Below, piece after piece: positions 45,801 through 54,139 of a DNA stretch of 64,000 nucleotides (positions are counted from its first letter, which is position 1; each line of letters starts with the position of its first letter). The translations under genes and the position numbers were made by a program. The DNA comes from Ahrensia sp. Lineage in GTDB: Bacteria > Pseudomonadota > Alphaproteobacteria > Rhizobiales > Rhizobiaceae. The notes under the pieces were generated by a model that saw only the letters and a list, made by a program, of their open reading frames with translations, made no database searches and was not told where the DNA came from. The DNA lies in NCBI GenBank assembly GCA_002698425.1, contig NZXU01000106.1:5447-69446 (forward strand), in the 5' to 3' direction.

Positions 45801-47522
45801 ATGTGCCTGGCGACGAACGACCCCGGCGGACCCCGCCGATGCTCAGGCGACACCCGCGCCGCCTACCAGAAGTCCGCGGCCGCGACCGACGCCCTCACCG
45901 CGCAGGCCCAGCAGCTGCACACCGAACTGGCGGTCCGCACGGTCACCGAGCACCTCGGCGCCGCCCACGGCCCCCAGCGTGACGAGCTGCTCGCCAGCCT
46001 CACCGACACCGACGTCGACGCGCTCATCACGGCATGCCGCGCAGACATCCGCCCAGACGTCGACGCCGCCTTCGCGGCCCTGCCACCGCACCTGACTGGC
46101 GACGTACGAGACACCACCATCGCCGAGCACGCGCAGATCCCCATTCACCGCCCCGGTGGCCTCGTCGACACCACGCCGGCGACCCTGCTCGACGCCAACA
46201 CCGCGGTGTACCGAACCCGCCGCGGTGACTACGCCATCGCCTACCGCGACGGTGAGGCCTACAAAACCCTCGCCACCGCCTCCAAGTACAAGACCGCCAT
46301 CACGATGGCCAACCGCATCCCCGTCCTCACCCCACTCGACCACCCTCCAGGCGGCATCGACGATCTCCAGCAGCAGGCGTACCGATCCCACGCCGCCGCC
46401 GCGCTGCAGCTGGCCACCCAGGCGGCCTACGGCCGGCTCCCCAGTCCCGACGAGCAGCAGGCGTTCCTGGCAGAACACCTGACCCATGCCCGGGACGAGA
46501 TCGTCGATGCCGCCGCCGCACCGCTGCGCACCGAGCTGCTCGACGCCACCGCCCGACACCACCACCGCCAGCGCCTGGCCGCCGCAGAAGCCGCCGGCCA
46601 GGCCGCCCGCCAGGCCGCCACACAGGCAGGGGACAACCCCGAGCAGGCTTACGCCACCGCCTACCACCACGCCCTGGGCACATCGACCCGCGGCGGCGCA
46701 CGCATCCCGCACTTCGCGCACCACACCCTGCCCGCACACAGCCTCGGTGACGCCACGCACAATCTGCTGCAGCACAGCGGAATCCGCTCCTACGGCACCG
46801 AAACAGCCCGCGACTACACCGTCATCACCCGCCGGGGCGGGGACCTGAAAGCCTGGGGGCTGCACGACGTCTACGGCACGTTGCGCACCACCCCGATCGG
46901 CGATCTCGCCAAGACCCACGCCCGCTTCGTCAACACCGTTCTCACCGCCGACGAACGAGACGCGCTGCGCACGTACACCAGCGGCCGGCACATCGGATCT
47001 GGGGCCTACATCCAGATCAACGACGTCTTCACCGGCCGCACCACCTCACCCACGCCGGCGATCGCCAACACCTGCACCCACCTGCGCAGCGCATTCGACA
47101 AGTACGCCCGGCACAACACCACCCGCGAACCCGTCACCGTCATCCGCGGCACCCGCGTCCCCACCGGCTACACCGGCACGCCGGCCGACTACCTCGCCAC
47201 CGCGTTCCCCGTCGGCGCCAAAGTCGAACGAGGACAGGTCGCCTCAGCCACCACCCGCACCGCCACGGCCACCCGATTCGCCGACCGCGGGCCCGGCTCC
47301 TACCTGATGGCCATCCGCACCCGCGACGGCCTGCCCGTGAAGGCGATCTCCGCCAACGCCGGCGAAGACGAGGTGATCATCCCGCCCGGCACCGCACTGC
47401 GCTGCGTGCGCGTCGAGCCAGCGTCCGGCGTCGAGCGCCGACCGACGGTGTACCTGGTCGCCGAGGACCTGGTGGCCGAAGCCGAATCCCAGGCCCTCAA
47501 GAGCCGCCAAAAGGCATCCTGA
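45801..47522 (+). CDS. Large plasmid protein with C-terminal ADP-ribosyltransferase domain
   Basis: 573 residues. The N-terminus MCLATNDPGGPRRCSGDTRAAY holds a Cys-x-N-D-P-G-G-x-R-R-C motif seen in actinobacterial plasmid and phage proteins; a long alanine-rich helical middle follows. Residues about 380-540 look like an arginine-type ADP-ribosyltransferase of the VIP2/C3-like R-S-E class: arginine in VTVIRGTRVP (about 447), the S-T motif in VASATTRT (about 482) and the E-x-E glutamates in AGEDEVIIPPGT (about 522). It would transfer ADP-ribose from NAD to a protein or nucleic acid target. No signal peptide, so it acts inside the cell or is delivered by another route. The target is unknown. Confidence 0.72.
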   Translation: MCLATNDPGGPRRCSGDTRAAYQKSAAATDALTAQAQQLHTELAVRTVTEHLGAAHGPQRDELLASLTDTDVDALITACRADIRPDVDAAFAALPPHLTGDVRDTTIAEHAQIPIHRPGGLVDTTPATLLDANTAVYRTRRGDYAIAYRDGEAYKTLATASKYKTAITMANRIPVLTPLDHPPGGIDDLQQQAYRSHAAAALQLATQAAYGRLPSPDEQQAFLAEHLTHARDEIVDAAAAPLRTELLDATARHHHRQRLAAAEAAGQAARQAATQAGDNPEQAYATAYHHALGTSTRGGARIPHFAHHTLPAHSLGDATHNLLQHSGIRSYGTETARDYTVITRRGGDLKAWGLHDVYGTLRTTPIGDLAKTHARFVNTVLTADERDALRTYTSGRHIGSGAYIQINDVFTGRTTSPTPAIANTCTHLRSAFDKYARHNTTREPVTVIRGTRVPTGYTGTPADYLATAFPVGAKVERGQVASATTRTATATRFADRGPGSYLMAIRTRDGLPVKAISANAGEDEVIIPPGTALRCVRVEPASGVERRPTVYLVAEDLVAEAESQALKSRQKAS

Positions 47523-47974
47523 ACAGCGACAACGACACGTCCCCGCGTCATCGTCAACCACGTTCGCCCGCGGCCCCGCCGACTACCCATGCACCGAGCG
47601 CCGGGCTGCTGCGCTGGAGCCGCCGCCGACGGCAGGGACATGTCATCACCCCAGCGCAGCGCACTTACGGGGCGAGCATCAGTGGAGGAGCGCCGCGGCC
47701 GCCGGCATCCAAACAACGCCACCAACACCTCGCCGGCAGCCCCACGAACCTCCGACGGCCGGCCACACCGCTGCCACACCTCGTGCTCGGCCGAGTACCG
47801 CCACGGCCGCCGGAAGAACTCCACGACATCGACAGGGGACACCAAGAAGCCGGCCGCGGCGAGGATCTCGGCGAAACCACACAGCTCGTCGAAATCGGCG
47901 AACCACCGCCCGTCCAGCTGCGCCGCGATTGAACGGGCCTGCTCCACCAACACCGCGTCATCGCTCACCCCCAT
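47300..47974 (-). CDS. Hypothetical protein, convergent with and overlapping the ADP-ribosyltransferase gene
   Basis: 224 residues from the ATG at 47974. The first 75 residues look like real protein (WFADFDELCGFAEILAAAGF, then VDVVEFFRRPWRYSAEHEVW), a pattern found in small actinobacterial plasmid proteins; the rest, which overlaps the 3' end of the opposite gene by 222 bases, looks much less protein-like. A lost stop or a frameshift near 47,700 is possible. Function unknown. Confidence 0.45.
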   Translation of the reverse strand: MGVSDDAVLVEQARSIAAQLDGRWFADFDELCGFAEILAAAGFLVSPVDVVEFFRRPWRYSAEHEVWQRCGRPSEVRGAAGEVLVALFGCRRPRRSSTDARPVSALRWGDDMSLPSAAAPAQQPGARCMGSRRGRGRTWLTMTRGRVVVAVQDAFWRLLRAWDSASATRSSATRYTVGRRSTPDAGSTRTQRSAVPGGMITSSSPALAEIAFTGRPSRVRMAIR

Positions 47975-48278
47975 CACGCAACCAGCAGCGCCCCCCAGCA
48001 CGCCACCCCGGCGCCGATAAGGCCACTAATCAGCGCGCATGCCAGCCCACCGAACAGCGGTGATGCCACGTCCCCACCTTCCGCACGCACCCGCAGCCCT
48101 ATCCTTGAGCCCATGCCGCCGGCGTGCGGCTGCACTCCTCGAACGGACGCCCCACACCGGCACCGCCTCCAGGACAACGCCCCCCGGGCGCCGCGCCCAG
48201 GAATGCCCGTTGCACCGCGGCCGCCGCGGAAGGTGTGGATCCGCACCCACGGCCGCGCGCACAACGAGGAGATCTGCC
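47975..48278. other. Intergenic region upstream of the P-loop gene
   Basis: About 300 bases with no gene; contains one copy of the CACGTCCC motif at about 48,067. A promoter reading rightwards is expected here. Confidence 0.4.
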
Positions 48279-49268
48279 ATGACCCCCAACGCGCGCAAGA
48301 ACGCCGCACGCGCCTACCAGCGCCGACACCACGTCCCCTACACCGAAGCCCTCCGCGCGGTCACCCCCGCCGGCACCCCCGACGACAACGCCCCCCACCG
48401 CGGCGTCCCCTCTGCCGACCGCCGGCTCCTTGACGCCCTCCAGATCGCCGATCCCGCGACCCACACCCCGCAGGCCGCCTGGCACCAGCACGCCGCCGAC
48501 CGAGACCTGACCCTCCCGATCGCCACAGCGATCGACGAACCCACCACAGCGGCGACCCTGCACCTGGACGCCGCCAACAGCGTCATCGCCCTGCTCGCCA
48601 TCCCCGGCACCGGAAAGACCGCCGCACTGAGGACCATCACGCTGGCACTGTGCGCCTCCTACCCGCCCGAGCGCGTCACCTTCGCCTGCGCCGGCGACAA
48701 ATGGGGCTTCCTGCACGACATCACGGCACTCCCACACCTCGCGGTCCAATGCTTCGACACGTGGGACTACCGCGACGACGTGCACCCCGACGTCGCGAAG
48801 TGGTGCGCCTACATCGACGACCAGATCGACAGACGGACCACCACAACCCACGCGGGCCTCGAACCGGAACTCGTGGTCGTCGTCGACGACCTCGACGAGT
48901 TCCTCGAACCCAACCCCGCGGCCGCCACCACCGTGCAGCGGATCATCGACCGCGGCCCCGACCTCGGGATCCGCCTCATCGTCTCCATCAAGCAGCTCCA
49001 CCCTGACGGGGACCTCTGGACCGTGCCCGCCTTCGGCCCGGCAGTGCGCTTCCGGCCGGACACGGTGATCGCCTTCTCCACGTTCCGGCGCGAGGAGTCG
49101 ATGGCCGCCCTCGGCCACCCGGGCGCCTGGAGCCTGCAGCGCGGCCAGGGCCACGCCTACATCCGACCCGCCACCGAACTCGGTGACACCCCGGCGCACA
49201 TCCTCACCGTCAACAGCGACGACGCAGCAACCCTCTCCGCACAAATAGCCGCCTACCGGCGCAAATAG
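48279..49268 (+). CDS. P-loop ATPase of FtsK/EccC type
   Basis: 329 residues from the ATG at 48279, with GAGGAG at good spacing. N-terminal motif NARKNAARAYQRRHHVPYTEAL is shared with the protein at 44,484. Walker A is AIPGTGKTAAL (about 107-117) and Walker B is ELVVVVDDLDEFL (about 197-209), followed by RGPDLGIRLIVSIKQ, equivalent to the sensor segment of FtsK/SpoIIIE/EccC ATPases. There are no membrane segments, so it is a soluble single-domain ATPase. Such proteins on actinobacterial plasmids are often linked to DNA transfer or to type VII secretion. The TAG stop overlaps a CACGTCCC motif copy. Confidence 0.72.
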   Translation: MTPNARKNAARAYQRRHHVPYTEALRAVTPAGTPDDNAPHRGVPSADRRLLDALQIADPATHTPQAAWHQHAADRDLTLPIATAIDEPTTAATLHLDAANSVIALLAIPGTGKTAALRTITLALCASYPPERVTFACAGDKWGFLHDITALPHLAVQCFDTWDYRDDVHPDVAKWCAYIDDQIDRRTTTTHAGLEPELVVVVDDLDEFLEPNPAAATTVQRIIDRGPDLGIRLIVSIKQLHPDGDLWTVPAFGPAVRFRPDTVIAFSTFRREESMAALGHPGAWSLQRGQGHAYIRPATELGDTPAHILTVNSDDAATLSAQIAAYRRK

Positions 49269-49277
49269 CACGTCCCC
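49265..49277 (+). repeat. Copy of recurrent motif ATAGCACGTCCCC
   Basis: The core CACGTCCC recurs between genes of the right-hand block: 47532-47544 (ACGACACGTCCCC), 48067-48075, here, 49388-49399 (ACGACACGTCCC), 50078-50090 (ATAGCACGTCCCC), and on the other strand 59135-59146 and 63867-63878. None was noticed in the left 42 kb. Function unknown; perhaps a binding site of a plasmid regulator. Confidence 0.5.
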
Positions 49278-49479
49278 GGCCTCTGGCCCGGCGCCCCCGG
49301 GCCGCTGGATCGAGTGGAAACGGCCGGGCGCCCCGCCGAAGTCCGCCACCTCGACGCCCACACACCGTAACCCTCTGACCACGGCAAACGACACGTCCCG
49401 CGTCGAGTCGTTCCCAGCTGGCCACCGAGAGTTAGGTTGGCAGTGCGCGACCTTCGACCGACGGACAAAGGGCCCGACC

Positions 49480-49932
49480 ATGATTCAAGTACTCCACGCC
49501 AGCCACAACGGCGAGCTGTACAAGCGCCGCGTCCTGTCCGCCGACGACATCGCCGACCTCATCCGCGAGACCAGCCTGGAGACCCTGACGAACACGGCGG
49601 GCATCGACTTCTGGTTCACCCCCTCCACGCACCGAGCACACCGCCGAGTCAACCGCAGCGCCACCGAACTCCTCCTGGCCACAACGCGATTCACCGCCTC
49701 GAACGTGCCGCTGATGCGCGGCATCGTCGTGCTGGCAGCCCATGACGGCGCCGGCGAGCTGGCCGGCCTGAGCGACGCCCAGATCCACGGCCTGGCCGAC
49801 ACCCTCCGCCGCCTCTCCTGGCGCGAGGACCTCGTGCTGTCCCGCCGCATCGCCCGAGACCGGCGCAGCCAACTGCGCGCCACTCGCACCGCCGCCAAGG
49901 CCGAAGCCGCCAGCATGTCGTGGATGGCATGA
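49480..49932 (+). CDS. Hypothetical plasmid protein
   Basis: 150 residues beginning MIQVLHASHNGELYKRRVL; mostly helical by appearance, with a basic, arginine-rich C-terminal third (SRRIARDRRSQLRATR). AAGGG precedes the ATG. Overlaps the next small gene by ATGA. Not recognised. Confidence 0.65.
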   Translation: MIQVLHASHNGELYKRRVLSADDIADLIRETSLETLTNTAGIDFWFTPSTHRAHRRVNRSATELLLATTRFTASNVPLMRGIVVLAAHDGAGELAGLSDAQIHGLADTLRRLSWREDLVLSRRIARDRRSQLRATRTAAKAEAASMSWMA

Positions 49933-50051
49933 ACCCAGAAGCACCCCAGCTGGTGCGCCAGCTCGCCGATCAGCAGCCCGACCAGGCCTCGCAGCTGGTC
50001 ACCCAGAACGCCCAGCCGGTGACCCAGGCGACCTGGTGGCGCAGCTACTGA
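49929..50051 (+). CDS. Small glutamine-rich protein, 40 residues
   Basis: ATG overlaps the previous stop codon (ATGA) and the frame ends at TGA 50049-50051. The product is rich in Gln, Pro and Ala and ends TWWRSY. Coupling to the upstream gene and a sensible composition support translation, but there is no family match. Confidence 0.5.
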   Translation: MNPEAPQLVRQLADQQPDQASQLVTQNAQPVTQATWWRSY

Positions 50052-50326
50052 GGCGAAACCGCCGCTGAACTGCGGGGATAGCACGTCCCCACCAACGGGC
50101 GCGCGTCGCCGGCGCCCATCAGCATCGACGAACTCGAACTGCCCGCCCATGCGCGTGACCTGCGGCGATGGCATGGCCCCGGCCCCCGGACGCGGGGCGT
50201 CAGGGAGCCCTGCCGGCGCAGGAGCAAATTTCACTCTTTGGTGAAACCCTGGAGAGAATCACCGCCATTGGTAAATTTCCCTCACCAGGTAAACACCTGG
50301 GATCCCGCCCGCTCGCAGGAGACCTC
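50052..50326. promoter_or_regulatory. Upstream region of the secreted protein with paired dyads
   Basis: Contains inverted repeats TTTCAC-TCTTTG-GTGAAA (50229-50246) and CCAGGT-AAAC-ACCTGG (50285-50300), and a direct repeat AAATTTCACTC / AAATTTCCCTC at 50226 and 50273. The region is AT-rich compared with its surroundings and probably holds the promoter and operator of the gene at 50,327. Confidence 0.45.
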
Positions 50327-52291
50327 ATGTACGCCGCCGCTTCCCGCCGCTCGCCCCTTCCCGCCCTCGCCCTGACCACCGCCGCAGCCCTCACCCTGAC
50401 CCCACTGGTGCTGCCCCCGCCGACAACACCGCTGCACCTGTCGCTGCCCCAGGTCTCGGCCCCGCGCCTGGAGCTGACCGCCGCCATCACCCCCGCCGAC
50501 GTCACCGCGCTGATCAACAACCTCAACGCCGCCCTGCAGTCCGCCTCCACGACCGTCACCGGCCTCGTCGGAACCCCCGGCCAAACCCTGGCCAACGCCC
50601 TAGGCTCGGCCGCCACCCTCAACGACAGCCTGTGGGACGGCCTCATCGACGCCACCGATAACCGGACCCTCGCCGCGATCCTCACCACCCTCAAAGACAC
50701 TGCAGGCAACGGCCTCTCACGCCTGTCGAACTCCGTCGATGCCGCCAACGGCACCATCGTGCTGACCACCGGGCAGCTCGCCGACCTGCTGACCTCCACC
50801 CTGACCGGCTCCCTCGGCACCGCCCTGCACGCCGTCGCCACCGTCATCAACAACCCGCTGGCACTACCCAGCTACACCGGCCTCATCAACACGCCCCTCG
50901 ACATCGCCGGTCTCCTCGTCACCCAAGGCATCGGCGCCGTCAACAACCTCGGCGCCAACGTCCTCACCGTCACCAACACCGTCGTCACCGGAGTCACCGC
51001 CCAGGTCGACAACGCCCTCGACACCTTCAACGGTCTCCTCAGCGCCGGCAAGACCCTCACCGGCATCGACCTCATCAACGGCCTCCTCACCGCCGTCCAA
51101 GGCATCGTCTCCGCCCCCGTCACCGCCGCCGTCGCCGGCGTCAACGGCGCCTCCACCACCCTCACCAACGCCGCCGCCACCACCCTCGGCAAGATCGCCG
51201 ACGGCGCCTCCGACGCGATCGCCACTTGGATCGGCGACGGCACCCGCTCCGGCGCCATCCAAGAAGTCATCAACACCATCGGCTCCGCACCCCTGAGTCC
51301 CGCCAGCTACACCCACGCCGTCTCCGTCCTCGTCGGCGCCGGCATCACCACCGTCACCCAGGTTGCCCACACCGCCGGATCCCTGGCCTCAGTGCCATTC
51401 ACCGCCGCCGCCGGCATCACCACCGCCGCCGCCGACGTAATCACCGCGCTCACATCAGGATTGGCCACCGCCGCCAGCGGCATCATGCAAGCCGCCGGAC
51501 TGCCCTCCCTCGTCTACGGCCTACCCCACGCCATGGCCGCCACCGTCAACGGCCTCGTCAACGCCGCCGCCTTCACCACCGCCACCGGCCTGCGCACCAT
51601 CGCCGCGGCCCTCGACTTCGGCTCGGCAATCACCGGAACCCTCAGCTCGGCCGCCGCCCCCACATCCAGGGCAGTCACCCTCCCCCTCGCCGCCGACACC
51701 ACCACCGCCACGGACGACGCTGAACCGACACCGGGGGACAGCACCACCGCAGAACCGGCCTCCCGCAACACCGACACGGGCACCGCCTCGACCGAACCCA
51801 CCACCGAGACGGACACGGCCACCGCCGTCGAGCCCGCCGCCGAGATTCCCGCGGCCACCGAACCCGACCCCACCACCGACCCCGACGCCGGCACACCAAC
51901 CACCGGCACCGAACCCGCGGCGGACCCCACAACCTCGCCGGCCGCCGACACCGACACAACGACACCGGCCGCCGAGACCGCCGAGCCCAAGCCGACCACC
52001 GGGGCCAAGCCCGCCACCGGCATCAAGGACGAGGCCACCGCCAGCACCGCCACCGACACCGACAAGCCCGCCACCACGACACCCAAGAAGAAGCCCCGCG
52101 TCACCGGCCGCACAGCCGACACGGACGACTCCGCCACCGCATCGACCAGCACCACCGGACGAACCACCCCCGACCGCGACGCGACAACCACCACGGACAG
52201 CTCGACCAAGACCCCCAAGCACGCCTCAGCGACCTCCCCGCGCCACGCTGCCGCCAGCACCGACGCCCCCAAGCACGCCGCCGCGGCATAA
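50327..52291 (+). CDS. Large secreted low-complexity protein
   Basis: 654 residues from the ATG at 50327 (AGGAG five bases before). An N-terminal signal peptide (ALALTTAAALTLTPLVLPPP) is followed by an Ala/Thr/Gly/Val-rich helical region of about 400 residues (ALINNLNAALQSASTTVTGL and related repeats), then a Thr/Pro/Asp/Ala-rich C-terminal tail of about 190 residues ending in a His/Lys-rich section. The layout resembles mycobacterial cell-surface proteins with PE-PGRS-like low complexity but no PE domain. Function unknown. A strong terminator follows. Confidence 0.7.
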   Translation: MYAAASRRSPLPALALTTAAALTLTPLVLPPPTTPLHLSLPQVSAPRLELTAAITPADVTALINNLNAALQSASTTVTGLVGTPGQTLANALGSAATLNDSLWDGLIDATDNRTLAAILTTLKDTAGNGLSRLSNSVDAANGTIVLTTGQLADLLTSTLTGSLGTALHAVATVINNPLALPSYTGLINTPLDIAGLLVTQGIGAVNNLGANVLTVTNTVVTGVTAQVDNALDTFNGLLSAGKTLTGIDLINGLLTAVQGIVSAPVTAAVAGVNGASTTLTNAAATTLGKIADGASDAIATWIGDGTRSGAIQEVINTIGSAPLSPASYTHAVSVLVGAGITTVTQVAHTAGSLASVPFTAAAGITTAAADVITALTSGLATAASGIMQAAGLPSLVYGLPHAMAATVNGLVNAAAFTTATGLRTIAAALDFGSAITGTLSSAAAPTSRAVTLPLAADTTTATDDAEPTPGDSTTAEPASRNTDTGTASTEPTTETDTATAVEPAAEIPAATEPDPTTDPDAGTPTTGTEPAADPTTSPAADTDTTTPAAETAEPKPTTGAKPATGIKDEATASTATDTDKPATTTPKKKPRVTGRTADTDDSATASTSTTGRTTPDRDATTTTDSSTKTPKHASATSPRHAAASTDAPKHAAAA

Positions 52292-52307
52292 CCCCAGAAA
52301 CAACAGG

Positions 52308-52337
52308 GGCGGCCCACGGATCACTCCGTGGGCCGCC
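52308..52337. terminator. Bidirectional hairpin terminator
   Basis: Perfect 13-bp arms GGCGGCCCACGGA and TCCGTGGGCCGCC with a TCAC loop, between the ends of two convergent genes. Confidence 0.85.
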
Positions 52338-52372
52338 ACTGCCGCGTACGGACACCGACCAAACGCGAGACC

Positions 52373-53461
52373 TCAGCCCAGCAGCGCCGCCGCCCACCGG
52401 TCCGCATCGAACAACTCAGCCGACGCCAGACCGGTAAACGACTGCAACGCACCGGGATACACCCGCTCATACATCGCATTCCACCGCGTCGCCATCACAG
52501 GCGGCGTCAGCATCCACTCCGCGGCAGCCTCACTGAGATACCAGCGGCCGCCCTCCCGCGTCGCCGAGATCAGACCCCGCCGGCACAGGCTCTCCCACAA
52601 CGCCTCCAACTGGCGCGTGCGCGGCTGCAGCGGCTTCGCCAACCGCTCCACGTGCACCCGACCCAGCACCCACGGCAGGCCCCACACCCGGGCCGCATGC
52701 GCACGATGAGTGCCCCTCAGAACCTCATAGACCGGGCCCGCCGGTCCCTCCAGCCGGTGCAGCAGCATCGGATCGTGGGCGAACATCTCAGCCAGCCACC
52801 CATCAACCATCCCGCCCGCGACCGCAGCGCGCAGCCACTCGGCCACCTGCACGATCGTGTCCCGCCGCGGATTCCGGTCAATGTCACCCCAGGCCTCCGA
52901 GTTCGTCGACGTCAACAACCGCGCCGGCACCCACTCCGCCCACGTCGCCCACCCACGCGTCGCCGCATCAGCGACACCGAGCGCGCCGACATCGGCATCG
53001 TTGAACGGCGGCATGAACACTCGGTGCGAACCCACCTGCGGGACAGTCGCATTCAACTCCGCCGCCCGGGCCCGCGCGAGGACCTCCCGCTCACCAGCGC
53101 TGCCCGGAACCTCGGCCGTCACCGCCCTCAGCTGCTCCACCAGGCCATCCGGCCGACCGGAACCCAGCTGCCGCGCGAAATCCGCATCAAGGTCAGTCGC
53201 CGCCTCGGACGCCTCCGACGTCCACCCGAAGTCGACCACCTCGTGATTGGGCCGGGCCCGGTACACCGGGCCATCAGCCTCCAAGGCCCCGCCCCGGCGC
53301 AGCAGCTCGGCCACGGCCTCGGCGTCACTGGCCACACCACGCACCGTCACGCCATCGCAGCGCTGCGCGCGGAAGAAGCCATCGGCGCGCCACTGCAGCG
53401 CACCCTCCTCGTCGAGGCCGCGTAGGTCGACGCATCCAAACAGCAACTCCTGCAATGCCAT
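52373..53461 (-). CDS. ParB-like domain protein of plasmid type
   Basis: 362 residues from the ATG at 53461. The C-terminal half contains YEVLRGTHRAHAARVWGLPWV, which resembles the G-x-H-R-x-x-A-A-x-x-x-G-x-P motif of ParB/sulfiredoxin-like domains. The N-terminal half is acidic and helical, with no obvious DNA-binding helix-turn-helix. It shares the promoter region and palindrome with vapB. It is not adjacent to a ParA, so a partition role is not established. Confidence 0.55.
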   Translation of the reverse strand: MALQELLFGCVDLRGLDEEGALQWRADGFFRAQRCDGVTVRGVASDAEAVAELLRRGGALEADGPVYRARPNHEVVDFGWTSEASEAATDLDADFARQLGSGRPDGLVEQLRAVTAEVPGSAGEREVLARARAAELNATVPQVGSHRVFMPPFNDADVGALGVADAATRGWATWAEWVPARLLTSTNSEAWGDIDRNPRRDTIVQVAEWLRAAVAGGMVDGWLAEMFAHDPMLLHRLEGPAGPVYEVLRGTHRAHAARVWGLPWVLGRVHVERLAKPLQPRTRQLEALWESLCRRGLISATREGGRWYLSEAAAEWMLTPPVMATRWNAMYERVYPGALQSFTGLASAELFDADRWAAALLG

Positions 53462-53470
53462 ACCCCGAAT

Positions 53471-53486
53471 GTAGCACATGTGCTAC
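53471..53486. promoter_or_regulatory. Perfect palindrome GTAGCACATGTGCTAC, VapB operator candidate
   Basis: 16-bp perfect palindrome located 10 bases before the vapB ATG and 10 bases from the divergent ATG, in the only space where both promoters can lie. Antitoxins of this class repress their own operon through such palindromes. Confidence 0.75.
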
Positions 53487-53496
53487 CGTGGCGGGT

Positions 53497-53745
53497 ATGG
53501 AAACCGTAGGAGTCCGCGAACTGCGCCAAAACGCATCCGACCTCGTGCGCCGCGTCCAAGACGGCGAAGAAATCACCATCACCGTCTCCGGCCGCCCCGG
53601 CGCCCGCCTCGTCCCCGCCAACCCCAACACCTGGCGCCAATGGACCGACGTCGCCGACCTCTTCACCGGACCCGCAGACACCGACTGGAACACCGACCGC
53701 GACCTCATCGACCAGCAGATCACCGACCCCTGGACGCCACGATGA
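53497..53745 (+). CDS. vapB: Type II antitoxin, Phd/VapB family
   Basis: 82 residues: METVGVRELRQNASDLVRRVQDGEEITITVSGRP, the typical prevent-host-death DNA-binding fold at the N-terminus, then a short acidic tail with TDWNTDRDLID that would wrap the toxin. ATG at 53497 chosen because it starts exactly at the conserved fold; only a few bases separate it from the palindrome, so the transcript is probably leaderless or nearly so. Overlaps vapC by ATGA. Confidence 0.9.
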   Translation: METVGVRELRQNASDLVRRVQDGEEITITVSGRPGARLVPANPNTWRQWTDVADLFTGPADTDWNTDRDLIDQQITDPWTPR

Positions 53746-54122
53746 AAGCCATCCTCGACACCAGCGTCGTCATCGCCACCGACCTCCAACCCCTCGAAGG
53801 CGACCTCGCCGTCAGCGCAATCACCATGGCAGAGCTGCACTTCGGCGTCCTCGTCGCCAAGACACAACCAATCCGCGCCGAACGCCTCCGCCGCCTCCTC
53901 AAACTGCAGCAGGACTTCGACCCCATCCCCGTCGACCAGGCCGTCGCCACCAGCTACGGACAGCTCGCCGCAGCCGTCGTCGACGCCGGCCGCCAACCCC
54001 GCGCCCGCGCCATGGACCTCCTCATCGCCGCCACCGCACACGCCCACTCCGCCCGCCTCTACACCCGCAACGCCGCCGACCTCCAAGGCCTCGAAAACCT
54101 CATCGACATCACCCCCGTCTAA
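53742..54122 (+). CDS. vapC: VapC-family PIN-domain ribonuclease toxin
   Basis: 126 residues with the PIN acidic residues in place: Asp6 in LDTSVV, Glu31 in MAELHFG, Asp92 in RAMDLLIAA and the C-terminal Asn110/Asp113. It should cut RNA (commonly tRNA or rRNA) when free of VapB. Coupled to vapB by an ATGA overlap. A stability function for the replicon is inferred. Confidence 0.92.
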   Translation: MKAILDTSVVIATDLQPLEGDLAVSAITMAELHFGVLVAKTQPIRAERLRRLLKLQQDFDPIPVDQAVATSYGQLAAAVVDAGRQPRARAMDLLIAATAHAHSARLYTRNAADLQGLENLIDITPV

Positions 54123-54139
54123 CCCCTCGCGAGGAACCC

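Noticed and set aside
45843..46991. Leftward 382-codon frame opposite the ADP-ribosyltransferase gene
   Set aside because: Val/Gly-rich translation typical of antisense frames in this DNA; the opposite strand has a coherent protein with domain motifs.
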